Below are positions 44,241-52,704 of a DNA stretch of 64,000 bases, piece by piece. Position numbers and translations under genes: made by a program. Within the stretch, counting starts at the first letter, position 1. Every line of letters starts with the position of its first letter. Under the pieces are notes generated by a model. That model saw nothing but the letters and a program-made list of their open reading frames with translations, did no database searches and was not told the origin of the DNA. The DNA comes from Martinezella dioscoreae (GTDB taxonomy: Bacteria; Pseudomonadota; Alphaproteobacteria; Rhizobiales; Rhizobiaceae): the NCBI RefSeq assembly GCF_009176305.1, contig NZ_BLAJ01000010.1:62001-126000 (forward strand). The letters are read 5' to 3'.

Positions 44241-45164
44241 ATGGGAATCTGGATCGATACCGATATGGGATTCGATGACATCGCCGCCATCCTGGTGGTG
44301 GCGCATTCGGATCTTGTCATCGACGGTGTTTCGCTTGTCAGCGGCAATGCGCCACTGTCTCATGTCCAGGTTAATGCCGCGAGCGCGGCTGCGGTTTTCA
44401 ACTGGACGTTTCCGATCCATACCGGACGTGAGCTGCCCGTGCTTTGCAAGCTGGAGACGGCACAGGGCATTCTCGGCCAGACCGGCATTCCCACTGCGGG
44501 CAGAAGCCTGCCGCCGGCCAACCCGCTTCCGGCGAGCGATGCCTTTGACGCCCTCAGCAATTGGCTTTCCGACGGAAACGGCCCGAAGCGCATCCTGGCG
44601 CTCGGACCGCTTACGAACATCGCGGCGCTGGCGCTGGCACGGCCGGATCTCGCCGCCCGCATCGACGAGTTGACCTGGATGGGTGGCGGCGTCACCTCGG
44701 GCAACCACACGGCGTCGGCGGAATTCAATGCCTTTGCCGATCCGGAGGCGCTTGGGATCGCCCTTGCGCATGGCCTGCCATTGCGTATGGTCGATCTCGA
44801 TATCTGCCGCAAGGTGCTGGCTTGGCCGGAAGATGTCACCCATATCCGGAAGATAGCCGGAGAAAAGGCGCAACTGCTTGCAGACCTGCTGGAAGGCTAC
44901 ATCAACATCGCCGTCAGCCGCGGCAGACCGGCCATGGCGATCTACGATCCAACAGCGGCCGCCATTTTCGTCGAACCTGACATCGCCACCCTTCGGCATG
45001 CTCGGATCGACGCGGAACTGCAGGGGCAGCATACGCGCGGGCGCACCGTCGTCGAAACGCGGGCCTCGCATGGGCAATTCAATGCGCATTTCGCCGCGGA
45101 GATAGACGCGGAAAGGGCGCGCCGGATCGTCTTCGATGCGCTGATGCGGGAAGCCGGCCGCTGA
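44241..45164 (+). CDS. Nucleoside hydrolase
   Basis: A 307-residue enzyme of the inosine-uridine hydrolase family that splits ribonucleosides into base and ribose. The calcium-binding N-terminal motif IDTDMGFDDIAAI (DxDxxxDD) is intact, and the TWMGGGVTSGNHTASAEFNAFADPEA segment matches the active-site loop. Signal peptide absent. Base specificity cannot be read from the sequence. Confidence 0.93.
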   Translation: MGIWIDTDMGFDDIAAILVVAHSDLVIDGVSLVSGNAPLSHVQVNAASAAAVFNWTFPIHTGRELPVLCKLETAQGILGQTGIPTAGRSLPPANPLPASDAFDALSNWLSDGNGPKRILALGPLTNIAALALARPDLAARIDELTWMGGGVTSGNHTASAEFNAFADPEALGIALAHGLPLRMVDLDICRKVLAWPEDVTHIRKIAGEKAQLLADLLEGYINIAVSRGRPAMAIYDPTAAAIFVEPDIATLRHARIDAELQGQHTRGRTVVETRASHGQFNAHFAAEIDAERARRIVFDALMREAGR

Positions 45165-45248
45165 GAAGTGACGGAGAAATATCGTATCTCAAACTCTCAA
45201 GCTGCGGTGATACAGGATGTACTGCAGTGAGGCACGTTGAGAATCGTC

Positions 45249-46421
45249 TCACTGCTCTCTCAATTCCTGCTCGACCAGTGTCGTCCAGAAGGCCACGCCG
45301 GAGGCGATCGCCTCGTCGTTGAAATCATAGGCGGTATTGTGATGCAGGGCACCGTCAACGGCGGGGCCATTGCCGAGCCAGACATAGCAGCCGGGGGCGT
45401 TCTGGCCGAAAAAGGCGAAATCGTCGCCGGCTGTCGATGGCGGAAAGCGGGTCAGCACATTCTCGCCGAAAACAGTCGTCGCAGCTTGCAGCGCCCGCGC
45501 CGTGGCATCGGCATCGTTGACGACGGGCGGGATGCGGCGCTCGAATTGATAGTCGACGGCAATGTTGAACATGGCTGCAGTCCCATGCGCCAGACGACCG
45601 ATCTCCTCTTCCAGCTGATCGCGGACCTCAGGCGTATAGGCGCGCGCCGTGCCGCCGATCTCGACCGTATCTGGTATCACATTCAGCGCCTTGGGATCGC
45701 CCGCCTGTAGCGAGCAAGCGCTGACGACGGCTGGCTGCAGCGGATCGACGACGCGGCCGACGATGGTTTGCAGCGCGGAAATGAAGGTTGCTGCCGCCGT
45801 GATCGGGTCCTTGCCGAGATGCGGCTTGGCGCCGTGGGTTCCGGTACCGCGGAAGGTGATGCGCCAGCTGTCCGACGAGGCAAGCTGCGGCCCTTCGACA
45901 ACGGCCATCTCGTCGACCGCGAGACCGGGCATATTGTGCAACCCGTAAACGGCATCGCAGGGAAAGAGATCGAAAAGGCCTTCGTCCACCATGCGCTTGG
46001 CACCACCTCGACCTTCTTCGGCGGGCTGGAAGATGAAATGCACCGTGCCGGAAAAGCTGCGCGTGGCCGCCAGATGACGAGCGGCACCGAGCAGCATGGT
46101 TGTATGGCCATCATGCCCGCAGGCATGCATCTTGCCCGGAATGGTGGATTTATACGGGCGATTGGCCTTTTCCGGCATGGCGAGTGCATCCATATCGGCG
46201 CGAAGGCCGATGCGACGCGTGCCATTGCCGACCTGCAGCGTGCCGACGACACCGGTCTTGCCGAGGCCGCGATGCACCGTCAGCCCTGCCTCTTCCAGCA
46301 AAGTGGCGACGATGCCGCTGGTGCGCTCCTCCTCGAAGCCGAGTTCGGGATGGGCATGAAGATTGCGGCGAAGCGAGGTGAGGAAAGGAAGATCCGGCTC
46401 GATCTCGTCGGGAAAAGACAT
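45249..46421 (-). CDS. M20 amidohydrolase (hippurate hydrolase/N-acyl amino acid type)
   Basis: A 390-residue metal-dependent amidohydrolase. Metal-binding motifs: HACGHDGHTTML and QPAEEGRGGAKRM, and a C-terminal STAGDDFAFFGQNAPGC. The family removes acyl groups from amino acids or opens related amides. AAGGAACC precedes ATG 46421. It is convergent with the nucleoside hydrolase gene and upstream faces a RIME-like repeat. Confidence 0.92.
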   Translation of the reverse strand: MSFPDEIEPDLPFLTSLRRNLHAHPELGFEEERTSGIVATLLEEAGLTVHRGLGKTGVVGTLQVGNGTRRIGLRADMDALAMPEKANRPYKSTIPGKMHACGHDGHTTMLLGAARHLAATRSFSGTVHFIFQPAEEGRGGAKRMVDEGLFDLFPCDAVYGLHNMPGLAVDEMAVVEGPQLASSDSWRITFRGTGTHGAKPHLGKDPITAAATFISALQTIVGRVVDPLQPAVVSACSLQAGDPKALNVIPDTVEIGGTARAYTPEVRDQLEEEIGRLAHGTAAMFNIAVDYQFERRIPPVVNDADATARALQAATTVFGENVLTRFPPSTAGDDFAFFGQNAPGCYVWLGNGPAVDGALHHNTAYDFNDEAIASGVAFWTTLVEQELREQ

Positions 46422-46459
46422 GGTAAGGTTCCTTCGGCATGGCGCATGATGATGGCGTG

Positions 46460-46567
46460 CCTAAAGCGCACCGAGATCTTTCAGATTCGCTTCTTGCGCT
46501 TTAGGATCTTGATTTGACGCAGGTCGTTGTCGCAAAACCGCTGCACACTTTTGCGCGACATGCTCTA
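46460..46567 (+). repeat. RIME1-like repeat, copy 6
   Basis: A 108-bp element. First palindrome CCTAAAGCGCA (46460) and TGCGCTTTAGG; second palindrome GTCGTTGTCGCAAAA against TTTTGCGCGACA, closing near GCTCTA. It is more diverged from the other copies but has the same architecture and the motif AACCGCT-CACACTTTT. Confidence 0.7.
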
Positions 46568-46606
46568 TCTTCCCGAAAGCATCGCCTGCTTCAACCCAAA
46601 TGACGC

Positions 46607-47668
46607 TCAGGCCGTGAGCTTGTTGAAGACATGTGCCTTTCCGATGACGCTCACTGAAACCATGCTGCCGACCTCGGGCAGGCCGACGCCGGAGCTCTTG
46701 ATATTCAAGGTCTCGGAGCCGTTGGCATTGGAGAGTACAACCGTAACGGCGCAGACGGCACCGCCGAATTCGATTTCCGTGACCTTGCCGATGCAGGCAG
46801 CTCCCGCTCCGGCCTCATCAATGGCCTCGAGGCGCAATTGCTCGGGCCGCAACATGATGTCGGTGCGTCCCTGGCGATTATCGGCATCGACCGCAATCTG
46901 CCCGAGGACGCATTTGGCAGACCCTTTGTCGAGATCAGCCGAAAGTACGATGGCATCGCCGAGAAAGAGCGCAGTCTCGCGATCCCTGGGGCTGAGATAG
47001 AGCGCCTGCGGCGTGCCGGCCTGTATGAGCCTGCCCTCGCGCAGGACAGCAACCTGATCGGCAAAGGACAGCGCCTCCGCCTGATCATGCGTCACCAGGA
47101 CCGCGGTGATGCCGGCGATCTGCAGGACACGGGCGACGGCCTTGCGCATGTTTTCGCGCAAGCCGGTATCGAGAGCGGAAAAAGGCTCGTCGAGCAGCAT
47201 CAATCGCGGCTTGCGGCCGAGCGCACGGGCAAGCGCGACGCGCTGCTGCTGGCCGCCGGAGAGCTGATGCGGGCGGCGATCGAGCATGCCGCGGTCGAGT
47301 TCGACCATATCGATGAGAGCATTGATGCGCTGATCGCGGTCGCGCGCGCCGCGCTCCATGCCGAAACCGATATTCTCCGATACGCTCAGATGCGGGAACA
47401 GGGCACCGTCCTGCGAGACGATGCCGATGCCACGGCGGTGCGCCGGCACGATGGCTTCGCCATCGGCCAGGGTCTCGCCCTGCAGCACCACTTGGCCCGC
47501 ATCGGGAACCTCGAAGCCGGCGATGATCCGCAGCAGCGTCGTCTTGCCCGAACCGGACGGGCCGACGATCGCGGTGCGGCTGCCAGCAGCCACCGTGAGA
47601 TCGATATTATCGAGCGCATGCACGGGGCCGTAGCGTTTGCTGATGTTCTTGATTGCCAGAAAGGTCAT
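46607..47668 (-). CDS. fbpC: Iron(III) ABC transporter ATPase
   Basis: A 353-residue ATPase with Walker A GPSGSGKTT, signature LSGGQQQRVALARAL, Walker B LLDEPFSALD and a C-terminal TOBE domain, as in FbpC/AfuC. It powers ferric iron uptake with the adjoining permease and binding protein. Its ATG overlaps the permease stop by ATGA. Confidence 0.9.
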   Translation of the reverse strand: MTFLAIKNISKRYGPVHALDNIDLTVAAGSRTAIVGPSGSGKTTLLRIIAGFEVPDAGQVVLQGETLADGEAIVPAHRRGIGIVSQDGALFPHLSVSENIGFGMERGARDRDQRINALIDMVELDRGMLDRRPHQLSGGQQQRVALARALGRKPRLMLLDEPFSALDTGLRENMRKAVARVLQIAGITAVLVTHDQAEALSFADQVAVLREGRLIQAGTPQALYLSPRDRETALFLGDAIVLSADLDKGSAKCVLGQIAVDADNRQGRTDIMLRPEQLRLEAIDEAGAGAACIGKVTEIEFGGAVCAVTVVLSNANGSETLNIKSSGVGLPEVGSMVSVSVIGKAHVFNKLTA

Positions 47669-49275
47669 TGTCCGGCCGTTCGCTTGGATTGCACGTAAAG
47701 GAGAAGGGTGAGCGGCAGCGACAGGACGACCATCATGAAGGCGTAGGGTGCTGCGGAAACATAATCGATCTCGCTGGTCAGCGACCAGAATTTCGTCGCC
47801 AGCGTTTCCGTACCGTTGGGAGAGAGCATCAGCGTCGCCGTCAGCTCGTTGGTGATGCCAAGCGCGACCAACGCGACGCTCGCGGCAAAGCCGGGCGCGG
47901 CAAGCCGCATGGTGATCTGCCGCACCGCCTGCGCTGGCGTGCGGCCGAGCGCCATGGCTGCACGCTCAAGCTCGACGGGCGCCTGGGCGATGCTGGCGCG
48001 CAGGCCGACCATGGCACGCGGCAGGAACAGAAGCACATAGGCGAGCAGCAGCGTCGCAAAGGTCTGGTAGAGCGGCAGGATCAGCCGGACGGTGATCGAC
48101 ACCAGGGCCAGGGCGACGACGACGCCGGGCAGCGAGCCGACATAATAGTGGCATGCTTCGAGAATGCGCTGCAGCCGGCCGGGCGCACGCACCGACAGCC
48201 ATGCCATGGGGGCTGCTGCAATGGTGGCAAGAAGGCCTCCGGCGATCGCGAGAAGAATGGTCTGCAGCAAGGCCGAGCCGACCGTATCGATCCGCCAGAC
48301 GTCGGCACCGCCAAGATAAAGCCAGCGCGCCAAGGTGACGAAGGGAATGCCGAGGGTCAGCGCAGCCGTGACGATGGGCAGCGCGACCGCGGGAACGACG
48401 AACCAGCCGAGACGACGGCGATCGGCGGGGCGGGCGGCACCCGAGCCGATACGGGCATAGCGCTCGTTGCCACGCACCAGCACCTCGATGCCGAGCAGCA
48501 GCAGGCAGCAGAAGACCAGCACGCCGCCGAGCATGTTTGCCGCTGGGCTGTTATAGGCGGACTGAAACTGGTCGACGATCGCCGTCGAGAAGGTATCGAA
48601 GCGGATCATCACGTAGAGGCCGTATTCCGCCAGGAGATGCAGGCCGATCAGCAGCGAGCCGCCGCAGATGGCGAGGCGAAGCTGCGGCAGGATTGCGCGG
48701 AAGAAAACGCGCCAGGGGCCGAGGCCGAGCGAGGCGGCGGCGTCCTCGATCGCCGGATCGAGCCGGCGCAGGGCGGCCGCGACCGGCAGGTAGAGGAAGG
48801 GAAAATAGGCGAGCACCGAGACCAGCACGCCACTCCAGAGCCCGCGCATGCTCGGCACGAGGCTGACCCAGGCATAGCTGTGCACGAAAGCGGGCACGGC
48901 AAGCGGTGCCGCCGCAAGCCAGGACCAGAGGCGCGCGCCCGGAATATCGGTGCGCTCCGTCAGCCAGGCGAGCGTGACCGCCAGCAGGATGGAAAGAGGG
49001 ATGGTGCAGACTTCGAGCAGGACGGTATTGACGAGCAGCTCGCCGACGCGATTGCGGAAGATGAGCGCTATGACTTCGGCCCAGCCTGTGTCGATCGTGA
49101 TCCAGACGATGAAGCCGAGGGGCACGAGGCTCAAAAGCGCGACGACGGAAGCAAGGGCGACAACGGAGGCATGCCGGACGCGGCTGCGGGGGGCAGCCGT
49201 CAACGGGGGCATTCGCATGGCGGCAGGCTCGCCGGCATATGTGTTTTTCTGCAGCAAATCCGAGCTGCCTTTCAC
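47665..49275 (-). CDS. fbpB: Iron(III) ABC transporter fused permease
   Basis: A 536-residue inner-membrane protein of about twelve helices containing two permease domains in tandem, as in FbpB/SfuB. EAA-type loops: DPAIEDAAASLGLGPWRVFFRAILPQ and the second RAAMALGRTPAQAVRQITMRLAAPG (shortened). The frame starts at GTG 49275; ATG 49218 (MRMPPLT) is an alternative that directly precedes the first helix. Confidence 0.9.
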   Translation of the reverse strand: MKGSSDLLQKNTYAGEPAAMRMPPLTAAPRSRVRHASVVALASVVALLSLVPLGFIVWITIDTGWAEVIALIFRNRVGELLVNTVLLEVCTIPLSILLAVTLAWLTERTDIPGARLWSWLAAAPLAVPAFVHSYAWVSLVPSMRGLWSGVLVSVLAYFPFLYLPVAAALRRLDPAIEDAAASLGLGPWRVFFRAILPQLRLAICGGSLLIGLHLLAEYGLYVMIRFDTFSTAIVDQFQSAYNSPAANMLGGVLVFCCLLLLGIEVLVRGNERYARIGSGAARPADRRRLGWFVVPAVALPIVTAALTLGIPFVTLARWLYLGGADVWRIDTVGSALLQTILLAIAGGLLATIAAAPMAWLSVRAPGRLQRILEACHYYVGSLPGVVVALALVSITVRLILPLYQTFATLLLAYVLLFLPRAMVGLRASIAQAPVELERAAMALGRTPAQAVRQITMRLAAPGFAASVALVALGITNELTATLMLSPNGTETLATKFWSLTSEIDYVSAAPYAFMMVVLSLPLTLLLYVQSKRTAGQ

Positions 49276-49429
49276 GCCCTGAAATAGGAAGGCAACCGCC
49301 GTTGACGGCGATTGCCCGATCGGTCGGCCTTAAAGGCCATCCCATGCCCCTAGCAGGGCATGCGACTGCGATGCAAGAGCAAAGCCCGGCCGAACGCGCG
49401 CGAAAGGCGCTGCGGGACGGGCTTTCGCC

Positions 49430-50446
49430 TTAGATGAGACCAGCTTCCGTCATCAGATCGGTGACCTTCTTGCTATTCAGCTTCGAAGGCTCGATCTTTG
49501 GAGCCTGCAGGTCGGGAATCGGCACCAGCTTCGGATTGGAAGCTTCGCCGTTGCCGACGGCATATTCATAGGAATCGCCATCGCGCAGAACGGCCTGACC
49601 GCCCTTGCCGGTGATCCACTTCAGGAAAGCCTGCGCTTCCTTCTGATGCTGGCTGGATGCCAGGACGCCGCCGCCGGAGATGCTGACGAATGCACCCGGA
49701 TCCTGGTTCTTGAAATAGTGCAGCGAGACATTCTTGCTGTTTTCGCCGGTCTTGGCCTGATCGCCGAACCAGTAATAGTGATAGATGACAGCGCCTTCGA
49801 TCTCGCCGGCATTGACAGCCTTCATCGCGACACTGTTGCCCTTGTAGAAGCTCGCATTTTCCTTCATCGCCTTCAGCCAGGCACGGGTCGCGTCTTCGCC
49901 CTTCAGTTCCAGCAGCGCGCTGACGATCGCCTGGAAATCGGCGCCGGCCGGCGAAGCGCCCCAGCGGCCCTTCCACTTGGGATCTGCGAGATCGAGTAGA
50001 GATTTCGGCAGATCGGCTTCCTTCAGCTTGGTCTTGTCATAGGCGAAAACGGTGGAACGCGCGGCGACACCGACCCAGTTGCCATCGGCAGCCTTGAAGG
50101 TTTCCGGCACCTGGGCGAGCGTGGCGGCATCGACGGGAGCGAAGAGCTTGTTGGCATCGACCAGCGTCATGCCAGGGGAATTTTCCGTCAGATAGACGTC
50201 AGCGGGAGAGGCAGCACCTTCCTGGACGATCTGGTTGGCAAACTGCATATCGCTACCGTTGCGGATCGTGACCTTGATGCCGGTTTCCTTGGTGAAGCCA
50301 TCCGCCCAGGCCTGCGTCAGCGCTTCATGTTGAGCGTTGTAGACGACGATGCCTTCGGAATCGGCGGCATTCGCCATCATCGGAGCAACCGCAAGGCCCG
50401 CGGCGAGCGCCAGCGCACTGGTGAGATGTGAAAAGGAAAAAGTCAT
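49430..50446 (-). CDS. fbpA: Iron(III) ABC transporter periplasmic binding protein
   Basis: A 338-residue exported ferric-binding protein. Signal peptide HLTSALALAAGLAVAPMMANAAD, then GIVVYNAQHEALTQAWADGF typical of the FbpA/FutA/AfuA group. A tyrosine pair usable for iron is visible in IEGAVIYHYYWFGDQ. ATG 50446 follows GAGAGGA; the frame opens 39 bp earlier without a signal-like start. A predicted RirA box lies 61-75 bp upstream. A hairpin with AAAGCCCG/CGGGCTTT arms (49381-49425) follows the gene and may terminate it. Confidence 0.92.
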   Translation of the reverse strand: MTFSFSHLTSALALAAGLAVAPMMANAADSEGIVVYNAQHEALTQAWADGFTKETGIKVTIRNGSDMQFANQIVQEGAASPADVYLTENSPGMTLVDANKLFAPVDAATLAQVPETFKAADGNWVGVAARSTVFAYDKTKLKEADLPKSLLDLADPKWKGRWGASPAGADFQAIVSALLELKGEDATRAWLKAMKENASFYKGNSVAMKAVNAGEIEGAVIYHYYWFGDQAKTGENSKNVSLHYFKNQDPGAFVSISGGGVLASSQHQKEAQAFLKWITGKGGQAVLRDGDSYEYAVGNGEASNPKLVPIPDLQAPKIEPSKLNSKKVTDLMTEAGLI

Positions 50447-50506
50447 TAAGTCCTCTCGCTTGGAAACCACCGCCTGCAGCGGCAATGGAATAGCCTATAT
50501 TTTTCC

Positions 50507-50521
50507 TGACCGTTTATTTCA
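50507..50521. promoter_or_regulatory. Predicted RirA (IRO) box upstream of fbpA
   Basis: TGA-N9-TCA, with the central bases CCGTTTATT, matches the rhizobial iron-responsive operator consensus. It is placed 61-75 bp upstream of the fbpA start, suitable for iron-dependent repression by RirA. Confidence 0.65.
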
Positions 50522-50565
50522 AGTTTACGGTCGTTCCCGCTTATCACAAAAGTTTGAGAATAGAG

Positions 50566-51450
50566 TCAAGATTTCGCCGCTATCTCAGCAGCGAGGTCGA
50601 GCCAGGCGCGACCGGCATGTGACAGATATCCGCCGCGCCGCCAGATCCAGGCCATGTTCCACTCCATGCCCGGTTCGACGACAAGCGCATGGGCGATGCC
50701 CGAACGCTGGCGCTGTTCGGCGATCAGCCGCGGCAGGAAACCTACACCGAGGCCCGCAGCGACCAGTTCGACAATGAAATTGATCTGGCTCGAGCGCGCG
50801 GCAATGTCAGGCGCAAAGCCAGCCGCGCGGCAGGCGTCGAGAATGATGCCGTTCAGCGCGAAGCCGGTTTCGAAGAGGAGAAAGGGATTGTCCTTGAGTG
50901 CCGCCAGCGGCACCGTTTGCTGCCCGGCGAGAGGATGCGCCGACGGTAGGAGGACATGCATCGGCTCGCAGCGCACGGTCTGCCACTCGAAGACATCGGG
51001 CATCGGCAACAGCGAGGCGCCGAGATCGACCTCATCGGCCAGTACCATTTCCTCGAGCCGCTTGGCGCCCTGCTCCACCAGTCTGATCTCTATGCCCGGA
51101 TAACGATTGCGGAAGACGGCGAACACCGGAGCGAAGAGGGCATCATTGCCGATCGGCGGCAAGCCAAGCCGCAGGGCGCCGCGCGCGAGCCCACGAAGCT
51201 CCGACAATTCCGCCAGCAGATCGTCGCGCCCGGCAAGGATCGCAATTGCCCGACGATAGACCACCTCACCAGCATCGGTCAGGGTCACGCGATGGCCAAT
51301 GCGGTTGAGCAGCGGCAGGCCAAGCTCGTCCTCCAGCTGGCGCACGGCTTTGCTGACGGCCGATTGCGTGGTGAACACCATCTTAGCGGCTTCCGAAAAG
51401 CCGCCCTGGCGCACCACTTCGACGAAGGCTTTCAGTGTCCGAAGCTCCAT
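50566..51450 (-). CDS. LysR-family transcriptional regulator
   Basis: A 294-residue LysR regulator with N-terminal winged helix GGFSEAAKMVFTTQSAVSKAVRQLEDELG and a C-terminal ligand-binding domain. It is divergent from lrgAB over a very short gap with a TTGATTT/AAATCAA inverted repeat, as CidR-type regulators are with their targets. Its 3' end lies close to the iron-box promoter of fbpA, but it is transcribed toward it and is not obviously an iron regulator. Confidence 0.9.
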   Translation of the reverse strand: MELRTLKAFVEVVRQGGFSEAAKMVFTTQSAVSKAVRQLEDELGLPLLNRIGHRVTLTDAGEVVYRRAIAILAGRDDLLAELSELRGLARGALRLGLPPIGNDALFAPVFAVFRNRYPGIEIRLVEQGAKRLEEMVLADEVDLGASLLPMPDVFEWQTVRCEPMHVLLPSAHPLAGQQTVPLAALKDNPFLLFETGFALNGIILDACRAAGFAPDIAARSSQINFIVELVAAGLGVGFLPRLIAEQRQRSGIAHALVVEPGMEWNMAWIWRRGGYLSHAGRAWLDLAAEIAAKS

Positions 51451-51468
51451 AAGTATTCCTTACAGGAC

Positions 51469-51486
51469 TTGATTTTATGAAATCAA
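51469..51486. promoter_or_regulatory. LysR-type inverted repeat between lysR and lrgA
   Basis: TTGATTTTATGAAATCAA has perfect 7-bp arms around TATG, with A/T-rich T-N-A character of LysR boxes. It covers the ATG at 51477, which argues that lrgA really starts further downstream. Confidence 0.55.
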
Positions 51487-51548
51487 TTCATTTTCTTCAT
51501 GGAGAGGAAGCGCCTATTGTCGGGTCAAGAGATTTTCCCGAGCCTTCC

Positions 51549-51956
51549 ATGCGTATCAATCCAAAGAATCATCCGAAATTGAGCTGCCTCGCTCAGATCC
51601 TGCTGCTGCTTGCCTTCTGGCAAGCGGGCGAAGCCATTGTCCGCCTGGCACATCTGCCAATACCCGGCGCCATCGCCGGCATGCTGCTGGTGCTGGTACT
51701 GTTTACGAGCGGTAAAGTGAAGCTGGCGAGCATGAAGCGTGGCGCGGAGTGGTTTCTCGCCGAAATGCTCTTGTTCTTCGTGCCGGCGGTGCTGGCTTTG
51801 CTCGATCATGGCGAATTCATCGGCATCATCGGGTTGAAAGTGCTTACGGTGATCTTCGCCGGCACCATCATCGTCATGGGTGTCACCGCGATAGCGATCG
51901 ATTTCGGCTACCGGCTGATGATGCGCCAGGGGGCCTCAAGCCATGTCCAGCATTGA
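51549..51956 (+). CDS. lrgA: LrgA/CidA-family holin-like membrane protein
   Basis: A protein of 135 residues from ATG 51549 with four hydrophobic helices and PIPGAIAGMLLVLVLF, typical of CidA/LrgA. Members are implicated in murein hydrolase export, pyruvate uptake or overflow control. The frame opens at 51477, but its first 24 codons have poor codon usage and overlap an inverted repeat, so the later start is favoured, although its RBS is weak. It overlaps lrgB by 14 bp. Confidence 0.82.
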   Translation: MRINPKNHPKLSCLAQILLLLAFWQAGEAIVRLAHLPIPGAIAGMLLVLVLFTSGKVKLASMKRGAEWFLAEMLLFFVPAVLALLDHGEFIGIIGLKVLTVIFAGTIIVMGVTAIAIDFGYRLMMRQGASSHVQH

Positions 51957-52647
51957 AAGTCTCGCAGCCGGCCTGTTCTGGCCGTTGGCGACGATCGGAC
52001 TTTATTATCTTTCCAAGACGCTCTATCGGCATCGGCCTTCGCTCTGGCTGTCACCGCTGGTGGCTGCACCTGCTATCTTGATCGTGCTCGCACTGGCACT
52101 GCACGCAAATTACCAGGATTATATGCATGACAGCCGCTGGCTGCTCGCGCTGCTCGGACCGGCGACAGTGGCTTTTGCAGTGCCGATCTACGAGCAGCGG
52201 GGCCTCATCAAGCGGTATTGGCCGGTCCTGCTGTTCGGCGTAATCGTCGGCAGCGCCACGGCCATGGTTTCGGCCTGGGAGCTTGCAAGCCTTCTCGGCC
52301 TCGACGAGAGCCTGCGGCTCAGCCTGATGCCACGCTCGGTCAGCACGCCGTTCGCCATGGTGGTTTCAGGCGATATCGGCGGCGTCCCCAATCTGACAGC
52401 CGTCTTCGTCGTCATCACCGGCCTGTTCGGCGCCATGGTCGGCCAGGCACTGCTACGGCTGCTGCCACTGAAGTCGGGCATGGCCCGTGGTGCGCTTTAC
52501 GGCATGGGGGCCCATGGCATCGGCGTCGCCAAGGCGCATGAGATCGGCCGCGAGGAAGGATCGATCGCCGGTCTCGTCATGGTGCTGGTGGGATTGACGA
52601 ACGTGCTAGCGGCGCCGCTGATCGCGTGGCTCCTGCATTCAGCCTGA
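51943..52647 (+). CDS. lrgB: LrgB/CidB-family membrane protein
   Basis: A 234-residue integral membrane protein with about six to seven helices. Diagnostic segments: SLMPRSVSTPFAMVVSGDIGGVPNLTA and RGALYGMGAHGIGVAKAHEIGREEG, shared with LrgB and plant PLGG1 (a glycolate/glycerate transporter). It functions with LrgA and is likely controlled by the divergent LysR protein. Confidence 0.92.
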   Translation: MSSIESLAAGLFWPLATIGLYYLSKTLYRHRPSLWLSPLVAAPAILIVLALALHANYQDYMHDSRWLLALLGPATVAFAVPIYEQRGLIKRYWPVLLFGVIVGSATAMVSAWELASLLGLDESLRLSLMPRSVSTPFAMVVSGDIGGVPNLTAVFVVITGLFGAMVGQALLRLLPLKSGMARGALYGMGAHGIGVAKAHEIGREEGSIAGLVMVLVGLTNVLAAPLIAWLLHSA

Positions 52648-52655
52648 ACGAAAAA

Positions 52656-52690
52656 GGCTGCGGCACTTTCATGCCGCAGCCTTGTTTCAT
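52656..52690. terminator. Bidirectional terminator between lrgB and the MFS gene
   Basis: GGCTGCGGCA pairs with TGCCGCAGCC around CTTTCA. On the plus strand TTGTTTCATTT follows; on the minus strand CTTTTTCG follows, so it can end both convergent transcripts. Confidence 0.85.
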
Positions 52691-52704
52691 TTCGCGAATC
52701 TGAC

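Noticed and set aside
43083..45089. 668-codon open frame antisense to the M20 peptidase and nucleoside hydrolase
   Set aside because: It spans two well-supported genes and their gap, with no coding signature of its own.
47653..49287. 544-codon open frame antisense to the iron permease
   Set aside because: Arg/Gln/Asp-rich low-complexity product caused by GC bias; the permease strand has clear helices and EAA loops.
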